From Candidatus Peregrinibacteria bacterium (GTDB taxonomy: Bacteria > Patescibacteriota > Gracilibacteria > UM-FILTER-43-11 > JACRIE01), in NCBI GenBank assembly GCA_016220165.1, contig JACRIE010000010.1, forward strand, positions 1 through 64,000: a stretch of 64,000 nt of DNA, written 5' to 3'. The first letter of the stretch is position 1, and every line of letters begins with the position of its first letter. Made by a program: the position numbers and the translations under genes. Under the pieces are notes generated by a model. It worked only from the letters and a program-made list of their open reading frames with translations, made no database searches and had not been told where the DNA came from. Of this stretch, positions 32,438-41,643 are shown piece by piece.

Positions 32438-35400
32438 ATGGAAACGACACCTAACACATCCACGACTTCCAATCAGATTCTCCTCCTGCGTCTCCACCGC
32501 AGGAACCGGATGAAAAAAATAGCTATGGGCTTTGCAGCCGTCTTTGCCGTGGTGATTCTAGGCTATTTCGGAGTCACGAACGTAGGTTTATTCCGGGCCG
32601 CGCTTGTCCCCATGGAATCCAAGCAGTCGACCAAAGTGGGACTCTATATTCCCGATTACACAGCCTCTTCCGGCGACGCTAACGCGATTCAGATTAAAGC
32701 CAAAGATAAGATTCAAAACGTCTTGGGCCTTAGTTTTAAATTAACGTACAATCCCCGGCAAATTACTTTCGCTGATACGCCGGTCTCGCTCGCGGGAACG
32801 CCGCTCAGCGCGTTTTTTGTTCAGGCGAATACGGCTGTTTCCGGAGAATTAAGCGTTCTCATTGTGGGATCCGCAGGCGCAACCATTCCGGAGGACTCAA
32901 TCGTCGCGAATCTCAATGTGAAAATCAACGATAACATTCCACGCGGAACGGATATCGCGCTCACGCCTCACGATGTGGAGCTTTCCGTGGACGATAGCGG
33001 CACTCCTATTATTAACACTGCTATCCGGGAAATAGCGGCAGGAAAAATCAGCATCGGAAACGACGCCAAACTTCAGGCGCTCTATGCCGAGGCCATGGAT
33101 GCCACAACCGTCACCGTGCACTTCTCGGATTTTTTACGCGCGATAGACGAACATCCTGCAAGCTACACGATCAATCCGCTAATTACTTTTAAAACCGCGA
33201 CACGCGGAACGGACCAAAAGTCAGTCACTCTGAAATTCAAATCGAGTTTAAATCCTGGACAAATTTATAAACTCACGTTCGCCAGCACCGGAGTCGCCAT
33301 CGGAAATACTCAGGGGTCGCTGGCCGATGGTTTCAAAAATGTGTTTTTTGCGGGCCCCGATGTCAATCTGAGCGCGGTTCAAATCAACAGCGTCGACGCG
33401 GTTAGCGCGACCCAAATCCGCGTTCGTTTCAGCGGGGATGTCGCGTCGTCCACGCTCACCCCTGTCAATTTTTCCATCCACACCGCGGCCTCACTCGCGA
33501 AAGATGTTCCCGCGCTCAATGTCACAAACGTGGTCGCTGAAACGCCGCAACTCGCGTTGCTCACCACGGATCGCCAGCAATCCAATATCAATTACTTTGT
33601 GGTCGTGCAAAATATCAAAGACGCGGCCGCGGATGGAGGAAAACCGCTCGGCAACGCCCGAATCGCGAATTTCATAGGTTTCCGGACGCCCACGCCGACT
33701 CTGCAGAACGTCACTCCCACCACGCTCACGAATGAGTCTGACGCCACTCTCACGATCAATGGTTCTAATTTGGATCGGGTCGCCGTCATTCGTTTAGGCG
33801 CAACCGAATTGCAAAAAAAAGTTCCTCAATCCGATCCTTCTAAAATCGGCGCGAGCCTCGAGGTAACAGTTCCAAAATCAATTGCTCCGGGAATTTATAA
33901 TCTGACGCTCACCGGCGTGGATGGCGATTCCGTTTCACTCGCTTCCGCCGTCCTCATCGCGGCTCCCGAGCAAAAATTACGCGTGGTGTCCGACGAATCG
34001 CACGCCGTTCCTCTGCGCGTACCGAATGACGGCGCCACCAAAACCACCTTCTGGGTTTTGATCGAAGACCCCCGCGACATCGCGAACATCGAACGGGTCA
34101 CCATCGACCTCACACAGGTCGGCGGCGCGCCCGCGCAGGTCATGATCCCAAGCAACGACAACAAGACCGATCGCCGTCAGTGGTTCACGTTTCAGACCGC
34201 TATCCCAACCACGGTGGCCACCAGTAATGATCCCTATTCATTGCCGGTCACGGTCAAAAACCGTTCTCAGGCCGGTGAAGCTCAGGGAACCGCCACAGTC
34301 GTCGTCACGCGCAATGTGAATCAGGGCATCGCTCCTAAAATCGATCAGGTGTATGTCAGTCCTCTGGCAGTGCCGCCCGATGGAAAAACGCAGGCGCGCG
34401 TCTCCGCGAAAATCACGGAAGACGACGGCATCGCGACGATTGTTTCCGTCGTGGCTGATTTGGGCAAAGTCGGAGGAGGATTTGTCTCCCTGAAGCCAAC
34501 GGCAGCGCCAACCGGAACGACTGTCGGTCAATTAAACACGGGATGGTATGTGTCGGATCCCTTCACGGTTTCGGCCACGACACCCGTGGGAAATTATAAG
34601 ATTGGTTTAACCGTTTCCAACAGTTCCGGAGGGGCCGCGGGCAAGGATGACATCGATTTCAGTGTTTCCTCGACCCTCAGCGGTCCGACCATCGATCCAG
34701 CTCAGACGTACATCGGCCCCAAAGCCTCCGTGGCGAAAACCGCGGGTGCGGCCTTCTCGATCCACGCGTTTATCAGCGATCCCGACACGCTCGCGGATAT
34801 TGCCAGCGTGATCGTGAATCTTAAAAATGTGGGCGGGGGCCCCGTTCCGCTCACCCGGGATGGTTCCAGCGCGGACACCGCCCGCAGCGGGTGGTTCAGC
34901 GTGAACGATCTAAAGGTGTCAAACACGACGTCGGCTGGCGTCCAAACACTCGAAGTGATTGCCACGGACAAGAGCGGCGCGAGGAGCAATCTCATTCTCC
35001 AGCTCGATATCACCGAACAGGAAACTCAGGGCAGCGCGCCCCGCGTAAAATCCGACAAATCCTATACCACGCCCCGCGTCGCCGTGAATGACGGCCAAAC
35101 CAAAGTCACTCTCTACGCTTTTGTCAGCAGTGATGACGACAACGTCCGGAACGTTGTGGTCAAGCTGAACGGCATCGGTCATGTGGGGGCCACGGCTCCT
35201 CAAACGCTCAAAGAGGACGCGTCTGCCGACAGTCCGGATAAGAAGGAGCCTGCTAAACCCGCTTCAGCTCCTTCTTCAGGCGCAGTCACTTTTAGCGGAT
35301 CTTGCCCAACCGTTGGAAACATCGTCTGCATGACGCCGAGCGTCAAAGAAGGATCCCTGGGACAGTGGTATGTCTTGCCGGACGTGGTGATCGACACAAC

Positions 35401-36511
35401 AACGGATCCAAGCACAACCCCTTATTCCGTGGAAGTAATCGCCACGGACAGCACAGGTAAAGTGGGTCGCGGCACGATTCCCGTGTACGTGAACAATGGT
35501 TCAAAATACACCAACGACACTTTGCCTCCGGAAATTCAATTAGCCGTGGCCACGAGCCCGACTACGGTTGAAATTCTCTTCAATGAAGAATTGGACGCGA
35601 CCGGCATTAATTCCAACGGCCAGGGATTTACCATCACCGATCGGAACGACATTCAAAAAATTCTTGCGGTAAAGGCCGCCACCATCAACGCGACCGGCAA
35701 TATCGTGACATTGACCACGGATCCTCAGGAGGTCGGTAAGTATTACGTTTTGAGCGGCAGTTCCAAAATCCGCGATGCCGTGGGCGTCCCCATGGTGAGC
35801 GGCGGTAAAAACCGCGTTTTGCTCACGGGATTTCAGGCGCAGAATTTGCCACCCACGGTGGAATACATCGGAGCCGACGATGCCGCCACGATCAATGTCG
35901 AATTCCGATATTATTTGAGACCTTCCAGTCTAATTTTAACGCCCAACAATTCAAGAACCGGAGTCACGCAAGATCAATTACAGCCTCGTTACCGCGGGAG
36001 CCATGATTTCAACGTTGAAGTTTATGAAAGTGACAGTACCGTCAATCAAATTCCGGTAGAAAGCGTTCAGTTCGGCAATAAAGCCAATATTCTGCTCATC
36101 AAAACCGATCCGCTCATCGCAGGCAAAGGCTATCGCGTGAATTTTAAAGATTTGGCTTCGTTCGATGGCGTCAAATCCCTAAGGAGCATCAACAAGCTGA
36201 TCAAGGGCGCGAAAACAGCGGCCCAGGCCGCCACAGGAACCCTCACCCAGCGCGCGGATCTGAACGGCGATGGGAAAGTTGATTTCCTGGACTTCACTAT
36301 GTTCTCGGCCGTGTATGGACAGGAGCCTGCTTCTTTAGCGCCGGCGTCTACGGGAAATAATCCGGCGCCGATAACTCCGGCGCCCGATTCAGCAGTTCCG
36401 CATAGCTCTTCTGCCGGAACGTCCGCCGAGAGCAGCCCAGCAACTGCAACGGTACCTGTTGCTGCACCCGCTCCCGCTTCTTCCAACCCATTAGAAAACA
36501 TCACCTACTAA
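32438..36511 (+). CDS. Very large surface protein: N-terminal cohesin-like domain, IPT/TIG and Ig-like domains, dockerin-like motif near C-terminus
   Basis: Cohesin-like KVGLYIPDYTASSGD...FKLTYNPRQITF; TIG PTLQNVTPTTLTNESDATLTINGSNL; RADLNGDGKVDFLDFTMFSAVYG. Confidence 0.8.
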   Translation: METTPNTSTTSNQILLLRLHRRNRMKKIAMGFAAVFAVVILGYFGVTNVGLFRAALVPMESKQSTKVGLYIPDYTASSGDANAIQIKAKDKIQNVLGLSFKLTYNPRQITFADTPVSLAGTPLSAFFVQANTAVSGELSVLIVGSAGATIPEDSIVANLNVKINDNIPRGTDIALTPHDVELSVDDSGTPIINTAIREIAAGKISIGNDAKLQALYAEAMDATTVTVHFSDFLRAIDEHPASYTINPLITFKTATRGTDQKSVTLKFKSSLNPGQIYKLTFASTGVAIGNTQGSLADGFKNVFFAGPDVNLSAVQINSVDAVSATQIRVRFSGDVASSTLTPVNFSIHTAASLAKDVPALNVTNVVAETPQLALLTTDRQQSNINYFVVVQNIKDAAADGGKPLGNARIANFIGFRTPTPTLQNVTPTTLTNESDATLTINGSNLDRVAVIRLGATELQKKVPQSDPSKIGASLEVTVPKSIAPGIYNLTLTGVDGDSVSLASAVLIAAPEQKLRVVSDESHAVPLRVPNDGATKTTFWVLIEDPRDIANIERVTIDLTQVGGAPAQVMIPSNDNKTDRRQWFTFQTAIPTTVATSNDPYSLPVTVKNRSQAGEAQGTATVVVTRNVNQGIAPKIDQVYVSPLAVPPDGKTQARVSAKITEDDGIATIVSVVADLGKVGGGFVSLKPTAAPTGTTVGQLNTGWYVSDPFTVSATTPVGNYKIGLTVSNSSGGAAGKDDIDFSVSSTLSGPTIDPAQTYIGPKASVAKTAGAAFSIHAFISDPDTLADIASVIVNLKNVGGGPVPLTRDGSSADTARSGWFSVNDLKVSNTTSAGVQTLEVIATDKSGARSNLILQLDITEQETQGSAPRVKSDKSYTTPRVAVNDGQTKVTLYAFVSSDDDNVRNVVVKLNGIGHVGATAPQTLKEDASADSPDKKEPAKPASAPSSGAVTFSGSCPTVGNIVCMTPSVKEGSLGQWYVLPDVVIDTTTDPSTTPYSVEVIATDSTGKVGRGTIPVYVNNGSKYTNDTLPPEIQLAVATSPTTVEILFNEELDATGINSNGQGFTITDRNDIQKILAVKAATINATGNIVTLTTDPQEVGKYYVLSGSSKIRDAVGVPMVSGGKNRVLLTGFQAQNLPPTVEYIGADDAATINVEFRYYLRPSSLILTPNNSRTGVTQDQLQPRYRGSHDFNVEVYESDSTVNQIPVESVQFGNKANILLIKTDPLIAGKGYRVNFKDLASFDGVKSLRSINKLIKGAKTAAQAATGTLTQRADLNGDGKVDFLDFTMFSAVYGQEPASLAPASTGNNPAPITPAPDSAVPHSSSAGTSAESSPATATVPVAAPAPASSNPLENITY

Positions 36512-36620
36512 TTACTCAATAAATTTCTAACTCCAATTTCCAATATCTAACAAAATTTTTTAAATTCAACAATAAATTTTTTATTAGAAATTAGATATTA
36601 GAAATTAGACATTAACCAAA
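36512..36620. repeat. TTAGAAAT-word repeat in leader of next CDS
   Basis: CTCCAATTTCCAATATCTAAC...TTAGAAATTAGATATTAGAAATTAGAC. Confidence 0.65.
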
Positions 36621-36625
36621 TATTT

Positions 36626-37189
36626 ATGTCTCGCAAACACCTTCTCCTCATCGGTTTCACGGCCATGCTCCTTCTTGGTTTAAACGGATGCGGCCAAAGC
36701 AACGATCCAAAACAGCATCCGTTGCTCGGAGCCGTGTATGAACAGCTCACGGTGAAACGGGACGTTGAGTTATTCGCCTCAGCCGAACGCAAAGACAAGG
36801 ATGTGGTCGTGACGATTACGCTTCACAATCTGAGTCAAAAGCCCATCACGTCGGTCCAAAGCTGGCTCAGTTATGATCCAAAACAGCTGAAGGCAAAAAC
36901 GATCAAAGTGGACAATTCCGCGTTCACGCTCACCGCTCCCTATGAAAATCAGTTCGACAATGACAAGGGGCTTGTCCGTCTTGGGCGCGCGAATAACAAG
37001 CCCATTTCAGATGTCAGAATCATGGTAGCTCAGGTGACTTTTGAAAGGCTCACGAATCAGATCGCCATGTTGAATTTTTATGACTATCAGACCTCCCTTA
37101 CGGGTCACACATCAGTAAATATGCTCGTTAATAACGTTCCTTATAACGTCTTAAAAGAGCCAATCAATCCTGCGGTAGTCATTCGTTAA
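36626..37189 (+). CDS. Lipoprotein with cohesin-like domain
   Basis: Lipobox LLLGLNGCG; FTLTAPYENQFDNDKGLVRLGRAN. Confidence 0.7.
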   Translation: MSRKHLLLIGFTAMLLLGLNGCGQSNDPKQHPLLGAVYEQLTVKRDVELFASAERKDKDVVVTITLHNLSQKPITSVQSWLSYDPKQLKAKTIKVDNSAFTLTAPYENQFDNDKGLVRLGRANNKPISDVRIMVAQVTFERLTNQIAMLNFYDYQTSLTGHTSVNMLVNNVPYNVLKEPINPAVVIR

Positions 37190-37210
37190 TTCATACTATT
37201 TAGTCATTTT

Positions 37211-38347
37211 ATGAAAAAATTTATCGCCCTTCTTATCGGTCTGACGCTCATCGCTTCTTATTCAGCCTCCGCTCCGGCGAAAGCGGAAAGCGATGCCGAT
37301 GTTTCTCTTCGCCCCATTTGTTCCGCGGGCGGAGTCGCCTGTGTCCAGGAAGGAGCGGAGGCTGACACGGCCGTGGGAAGTTTCACGCAAGGGCAGGAAA
37401 TAGCGCTGGACGTGGTCGTGAAAAATCCCGGGAAGCAAAACATCGTTTCGGTCCGGACGTGGCTAAAATACGATATCGCTCGTCTGGAAGGAGTTGCCAT
37501 CGATGCCAAGGATTCGCCTTTCACGCTCGTGGCGCCTGGAGAAGATGAATTTGATGCCACTCAAGGCCAGGTCAAGCTCGGCCGCGCGAATATCTCGGGC
37601 GGCGTGAATATGGAAGAAATCAAAGTGGCCGCGGTCCGGTTCAAGGTGAAAACCGCCGAACCGATCACGACAACCATTGGATTCTATGACTATCAGGTGA
37701 GCGAACTCGGCCACACAAGCATCAATGTGATCGACAATGGATTTCCCGTGAATCTTCTCAATAAGGCTCCTGAATCTCTCAAAATCAATCTCAATGGAGG
37801 CGGTACTTCTACTATTTCTGTTCCTGTGCCGGTTACAGCAACTGGAACTGCGACAGGCACTCCTCCTCCGGCTGCTTCCGGTACCGTGAGCGGCGGGGTC
37901 GCCAATGATTTCGTTCCCATGGCCAATCTGGCTCGCCCTTCCAACCTTCGCGTGGGCACTCAGCCGGGCGTTGCAAGTCTTACTTGGGACAAATCCAAAG
38001 AAAAAGATCTGAAAGGCTATTACCTCTATTACGGCCGCCAGAGCGGTTCTTATACGCGTCGCCACGACACCGAACGTAGCAATAAAGCTGAGATCATGGA
38101 ATTAACTCAGGGCGAGACTTACTATTTCGCGGTCACGGCGTATGACAAAGCGAATCGCGAAAGTGATTACTCCGACGAAGTCGCGGTGATTATAGGTCAG
38201 CCTTTGAGTTCTACAGCGCCCATGGATGGCAATAAATTAGGTCGCGTGCCAAACCAGCCGCAAAACGGTCCGCTAGCCGGTTGGATCCTTGTTTTCGCAA
38301 TCGGCCTCAGTACAGCTTTTTTCTTCCGTCGCAAACAAACAAATTAA
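37211..38347 (+). CDS. Surface protein: cohesin-like domain, fibronectin III domain, C-terminal TM anchor
   Basis: FTLVAPGEDEFDATQGQVKLGRAN; SLTWDKSKEKDLKGYYLYYG; GWILVFAIGLSTAFFFRRKQTN. Confidence 0.75.
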   Translation: MKKFIALLIGLTLIASYSASAPAKAESDADVSLRPICSAGGVACVQEGAEADTAVGSFTQGQEIALDVVVKNPGKQNIVSVRTWLKYDIARLEGVAIDAKDSPFTLVAPGEDEFDATQGQVKLGRANISGGVNMEEIKVAAVRFKVKTAEPITTTIGFYDYQVSELGHTSINVIDNGFPVNLLNKAPESLKINLNGGGTSTISVPVPVTATGTATGTPPPAASGTVSGGVANDFVPMANLARPSNLRVGTQPGVASLTWDKSKEKDLKGYYLYYGRQSGSYTRRHDTERSNKAEIMELTQGETYYFAVTAYDKANRESDYSDEVAVIIGQPLSSTAPMDGNKLGRVPNQPQNGPLAGWILVFAIGLSTAFFFRRKQTN

Positions 38348-38372
38348 TAAATAAAAAATTAAGGCATATTTT

Positions 38373-39317
38373 ATGGCGACCATCAATAACAATAAACCAT
38401 CAACGTGGGTCACGATTCCGGACGCCACGAACAAGGCGATCCAATCAGCTTCGTCAAAAACGAAGGACCCGCAGCCCGTTAAGAACAAACTCCTATGGGG
38501 CATTGGATTTGTCGTAATGGTGGTCGCCGCCACGGTATTGCTCGCCCCAAGGGAAATGAAGAACCTGTTGCAGGGAAACTTGTTTGAATCGGCCTCCACG
38601 ACCGATCAGGCGTTAGACGATAATAGATTTGTCGTCGGAAAACTGGATTTCATTCCTGCCAAAACAGCGGATAAAAAACAGGGAACGGATTCCATTGTTT
38701 CTGTTTCAGCGCCCGTTGCTGTGACAGGAACAGAAGCTGGAACGGAAACCGCGACTGGAACCGGGAATGTCGTTCAGGCGGAGACCGCGCCTGTGGCGAT
38801 TCAGGTAGATGCGATTGACGTAACAGCTAAAACTGAAACTAAAACTGAAACTACCCCGGACGCCGCGAGCGTTGCCCAGATTGCCGATCTTCAAAAACAG
38901 CTTCAGGACGCTCAAAAACAACACGAAGCCGATGAAGCTAAAATTAAAGACCTCACGGCTCAGGTTGCGCAAGCGGCTCATCCCGCCGCTGAACAGCCAG
39001 CAGTGAATGCCGTCACTCCTGTCGTCAGCGCGCAGGTTCCCAATTCGATCCAATCGACCAGTGTTTTAGGGCAGAAAGATCAGCTTCAGCCTCGCTACCG
39101 CGTTAATACGCATACCGTAGGCTCAACTCCTCAGGTCGCGCTTCAGCAAAACGCCGCGGGTGCCCTTTCCGCCATTCAGCAAAAAGCGGTTCAGACCACC
39201 GTAAAAGTTGCCAAAACAACGCCTCAGTCCGGCCCCTCTGAAATGGTGCTCATCGCCTTCATGCTCACTTTCCTCGGCCTCATGGGCTGGAAGACGGTGA
39301 AGGTGATGATGGGTTAG
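38373..39317 (+). CDS. Hypothetical protein with N- and C-terminal TM segments and coiled coil
   Basis: LLWGIGFVVMVVAATVLLA; IADLQKQLQDAQKQHEADEAKIKDLTAQV; MVLIAFMLTFLGLMGW. Confidence 0.65.
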   Translation: MATINNNKPSTWVTIPDATNKAIQSASSKTKDPQPVKNKLLWGIGFVVMVVAATVLLAPREMKNLLQGNLFESASTTDQALDDNRFVVGKLDFIPAKTADKKQGTDSIVSVSAPVAVTGTEAGTETATGTGNVVQAETAPVAIQVDAIDVTAKTETKTETTPDAASVAQIADLQKQLQDAQKQHEADEAKIKDLTAQVAQAAHPAAEQPAVNAVTPVVSAQVPNSIQSTSVLGQKDQLQPRYRVNTHTVGSTPQVALQQNAAGALSAIQQKAVQTTVKVAKTTPQSGPSEMVLIAFMLTFLGLMGWKTVKVMMG

Positions 39318-39612
39318 ATTTGATTTATAATGAAGTCGCCCCTCAGGCCTCCTCTCTTGTCGTTTCGACCGAAGATGGAGGAGTGGGAGGGGGCGAAGCG
39401 GAGAAATCCATTCAGGAACCCTCAGAGGGTTTGAAAGCGATTTCTCCACGCGCTCGAAGACTCACTTGGTCGAAATGACAACTTGGGATTTAATGTACAC
39501 TTGATATTGATATGGTTGCTCTTAGAATTATTCATAATGATGAGGGGGGGGCGACGGCGAAGGATCGCAGCCGGCTCCTAAAAATACCCCGGCCGCAGGT
39601 TTCCGTCCAAGA

Positions 39613-40257
39613 TTGGTAAAAGCTCTTAATCCTTCCGAAGCAGTTCCCGAACTTAAAGGTCTTGCCCGTTTCAAGGCTCAGTATGAAGCGCTGGAACGTA
39701 GAAATCCTAGCGGAGTTATATGGCGAAATCTTGGCGGAGTCACATGGCAGGAAGTGGAAACCCGTCTTTTGGCCAACGACAGTCACTTTCTCAAATTGGC
39801 TGAAGCTATGGCAGAAGGCGGCATTCTTTTCGGAGTAGATAAGGATAAGAATCCACTGATTGCCGATGGTGGCGAGGAGCCGATTTTGTGCGGAATGAAT
39901 TACGCAGACACCCGCAAGACCGTCATATTCAGCGAAGTCACAAAAATCATAGATGGAAAAATGCAAGAAATGCAGATACCTACGGGTTATGAAATGTTCC
40001 CTTATTCCGGTAATTCTGACAAATCCATCGAAATTTGTACTTTTGAAGATGTTACGAATAATCCATTCATATATTCTAAGGATAAAAAACATTACAGAGC
40101 TTCTTATTTGGAATCAGGAGATAATCCTCCACATGATGTATGGGTCGCATGCTTTAATCGCGGCGACAGCAGGGTCGTAGTGGGCCACGATTCACCAAAT
40201 ATTTTTGATCCTAGGTGCGGCGTGCGTCGTCTGCTAAGGGTCAAAAAAGCCGCTTAG
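39613..40257 (+). CDS. Hypothetical protein with C-terminus resembling a DGR variable region; true N-terminus may start at 39512 through a G8 tract
   Basis: C-terminus RVVVGHDSPNIFDPRCGVRRLLRVKKAA aligns ungapped to the template-encoded KVNVNEDFANNRNPNKGWRGLIRVFKLA. Confidence 0.65.
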   Translation: MVKALNPSEAVPELKGLARFKAQYEALERRNPSGVIWRNLGGVTWQEVETRLLANDSHFLKLAEAMAEGGILFGVDKDKNPLIADGGEEPILCGMNYADTRKTVIFSEVTKIIDGKMQEMQIPTGYEMFPYSGNSDKSIEICTFEDVTNNPFIYSKDKKHYRASYLESGDNPPHDVWVACFNRGDSRVVVGHDSPNIFDPRCGVRRLLRVKKAA

Positions 40258-40310
40258 CCTTTTTGAGTCATCGGTCGCCTATTGGGTCGATGCTGTTTTT
40301 GCGATGTCTA

Positions 40311-40354
40311 AAACTTTATAAAGTTTAATTCTATTGATAAACTTTATAAAGTTT
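40311..40354. promoter_or_regulatory. Two copies of perfect palindrome AAACTTTATAAAGTTT, candidate operator pair
   Basis: 40311-40326 and 40339-40354, 28 nt apart. Confidence 0.55.
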
Positions 40355-40506
40355 CGGAAGATTTTATCTGTGACGCAGTATCAGAGGGATTTGAAATGAT
40401 GGAGGGGGCTTCGCAATAATGAAGGCTGTGGGAAGGTTCAAAAATTCATTACAAATTTTGTGGAGCAACTATCAATCTACAATATTAAAATTTTCTGTAA
40501 AATGTA

Positions 40507-40535
40507 TTGACATAAATAAAAATTATTGATAACAT
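40507..40535 (+). promoter_or_regulatory. Sigma70-like promoter
   Basis: TTGACA - 17 nt - TAACAT. Confidence 0.6.
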
Positions 40536-40558
40536 ACATTCCTTTAATCTTTCAGATT

Positions 40559-41290
40559 ATGAAACTCAATCACACTCCAAGTACCCTTGCAGCCGCCGCT
40601 GTCGCCCTTCTGTCCGCAGTGACCCCCTCCGCCGCCCGTGCGGAAAAAATGACGGGCACCCAGCGCGCCTGCGTGCAGCGAGTTCTGACAACCCCTGACG
40701 CATCCGCGGATGCCGTTCGGGCATGTGTTGCCGCCAAAGCCGGTTCAGACGCCCCCGATAAAGCCAAAAAAACACTGGCTCTGGATTCCCCGGAAGCCCT
40801 GCACCTTTTTACTGTACTGGAAGCCCGTTTCAGCGAAAAATCCCCCGTCCGTCCCAAGGGGGTCAACTTTGCCGCCGTGAAAAAAGCTCTGGAAGCCCGC
40901 CTCGACCTTCTGTTCAGCCTTAACGAGATGGAAAGAACGGGCGGCCGGCCGGATGTGATCGCCGTGGAAGGCAACACGTTTGTTTTCGCCGATGTGTCCC
41001 GCGAATCCCCCGAAGGCCGCCGGAACCTGAATTATGATGAAGCTAAAAAGATGGCGGATGCAATGGGCGTGAAAATGATGGATGAAGCCGCCTACCGTAA
41101 ACTGCAGGCATCAGTACCTCTGGATCAGGGAACATGGAGTTGGTTGCTAACGGATGCCAAAACCAGGGCCTCCGGCCGTGCGCTGGTCGGGGCTCGCGAC
41201 GGCGAGGGCGTCCGCGTGGTCGAGGGCTGGGCTGGCGACCGCAACCCGCACGGGGGCTGGCGCGGTCTGCTGAGGGTTCCTAAGCTTTAA
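40559..41290 (+). CDS. Secreted DUF4256-like / C-type-lectin-like protein, candidate DGR target
   Basis: Signal peptide MKLNHTPSTLAAAAVALLSAVTPSAARA; C-terminus GDRNPHGGWRGLLRVPKL; start refined from ORF 40526. Confidence 0.7.
   Translation: MKLNHTPSTLAAAAVALLSAVTPSAARAEKMTGTQRACVQRVLTTPDASADAVRACVAAKAGSDAPDKAKKTLALDSPEALHLFTVLEARFSEKSPVRPKGVNFAAVKKALEARLDLLFSLNEMERTGGRPDVIAVEGNTFVFADVSRESPEGRRNLNYDEAKKMADAMGVKMMDEAAYRKLQASVPLDQGTWSWLLTDAKTRASGRALVGARDGEGVRVVEGWAGDRNPHGGWRGLLRVPKL
41210..41287 (+). other. Candidate DGR variable region (VR)
   Basis: 78 nt ungapped alignment to 41435-41512, 61/78 identical, 13 of 17 mismatches at TR adenines. Confidence 0.75.
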
Positions 41291-41334
41291 ACTTTGAACT
41301 TTGATCTTTTTTTGAACTTTAACTTTGATTTTAA

Positions 41335-41363
41335 AACCCCGATGCAAGTCGGGGTTTTGTTTT
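41335..41363 (+). terminator. Rho-independent terminator between VR and TR
   Basis: AAAACCCCGATGCAAGTCGGGGTTTTGTTTT. Confidence 0.8.
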
Positions 41364-41434
41364 CCGTGTTTTTGGAATAAGCTGTCATTAAACGGTGAAT
41401 AGCCGCCCCGCACTTGCTGCGGGGCTACCGTAAA

Positions 41435-41512
41435 GTCAACGTGAACGAGGACTTCGCTAACAACCGCAACCCGAACAAGGGCTGGCGCGGTCTGATAAGG
41501 GTTTTTAAGCTT
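41435..41512 (+). other. Candidate DGR template repeat (TR), AAC-codon rich
   Basis: GTCAACGTGAACGAGGACTTCGCTAACAACCGCAACCCGAACAAGGGCTGGCGCGGTCTGATAAGGGTTTTTAAGCTT. Confidence 0.7.
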
Positions 41513-41643
41513 GCCTCCTGAAAATGAATAAGGTCTCTTCGATAAAACAGGAAAAGAAAGCGGAACTTTGCGGACAACAGTCCATTATTTGTAATTTTCC
41601 CAATTCCTCTTTATAATCCCAACGAATTATAAAGATTTTTTTT

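Noticed and set aside
37463-38065. 200-aa minus-strand ORF opposite the cohesin/FnIII gene
   Set aside because: Shadow of a well-supported plus-strand gene.
41400-41512. TR region interpreted as the decayed 3' end of a duplicated gene
   Set aside because: Not fully excluded, but 13/17 mismatches at adenines and the AAC-rich codons fit a DGR template better than random decay.
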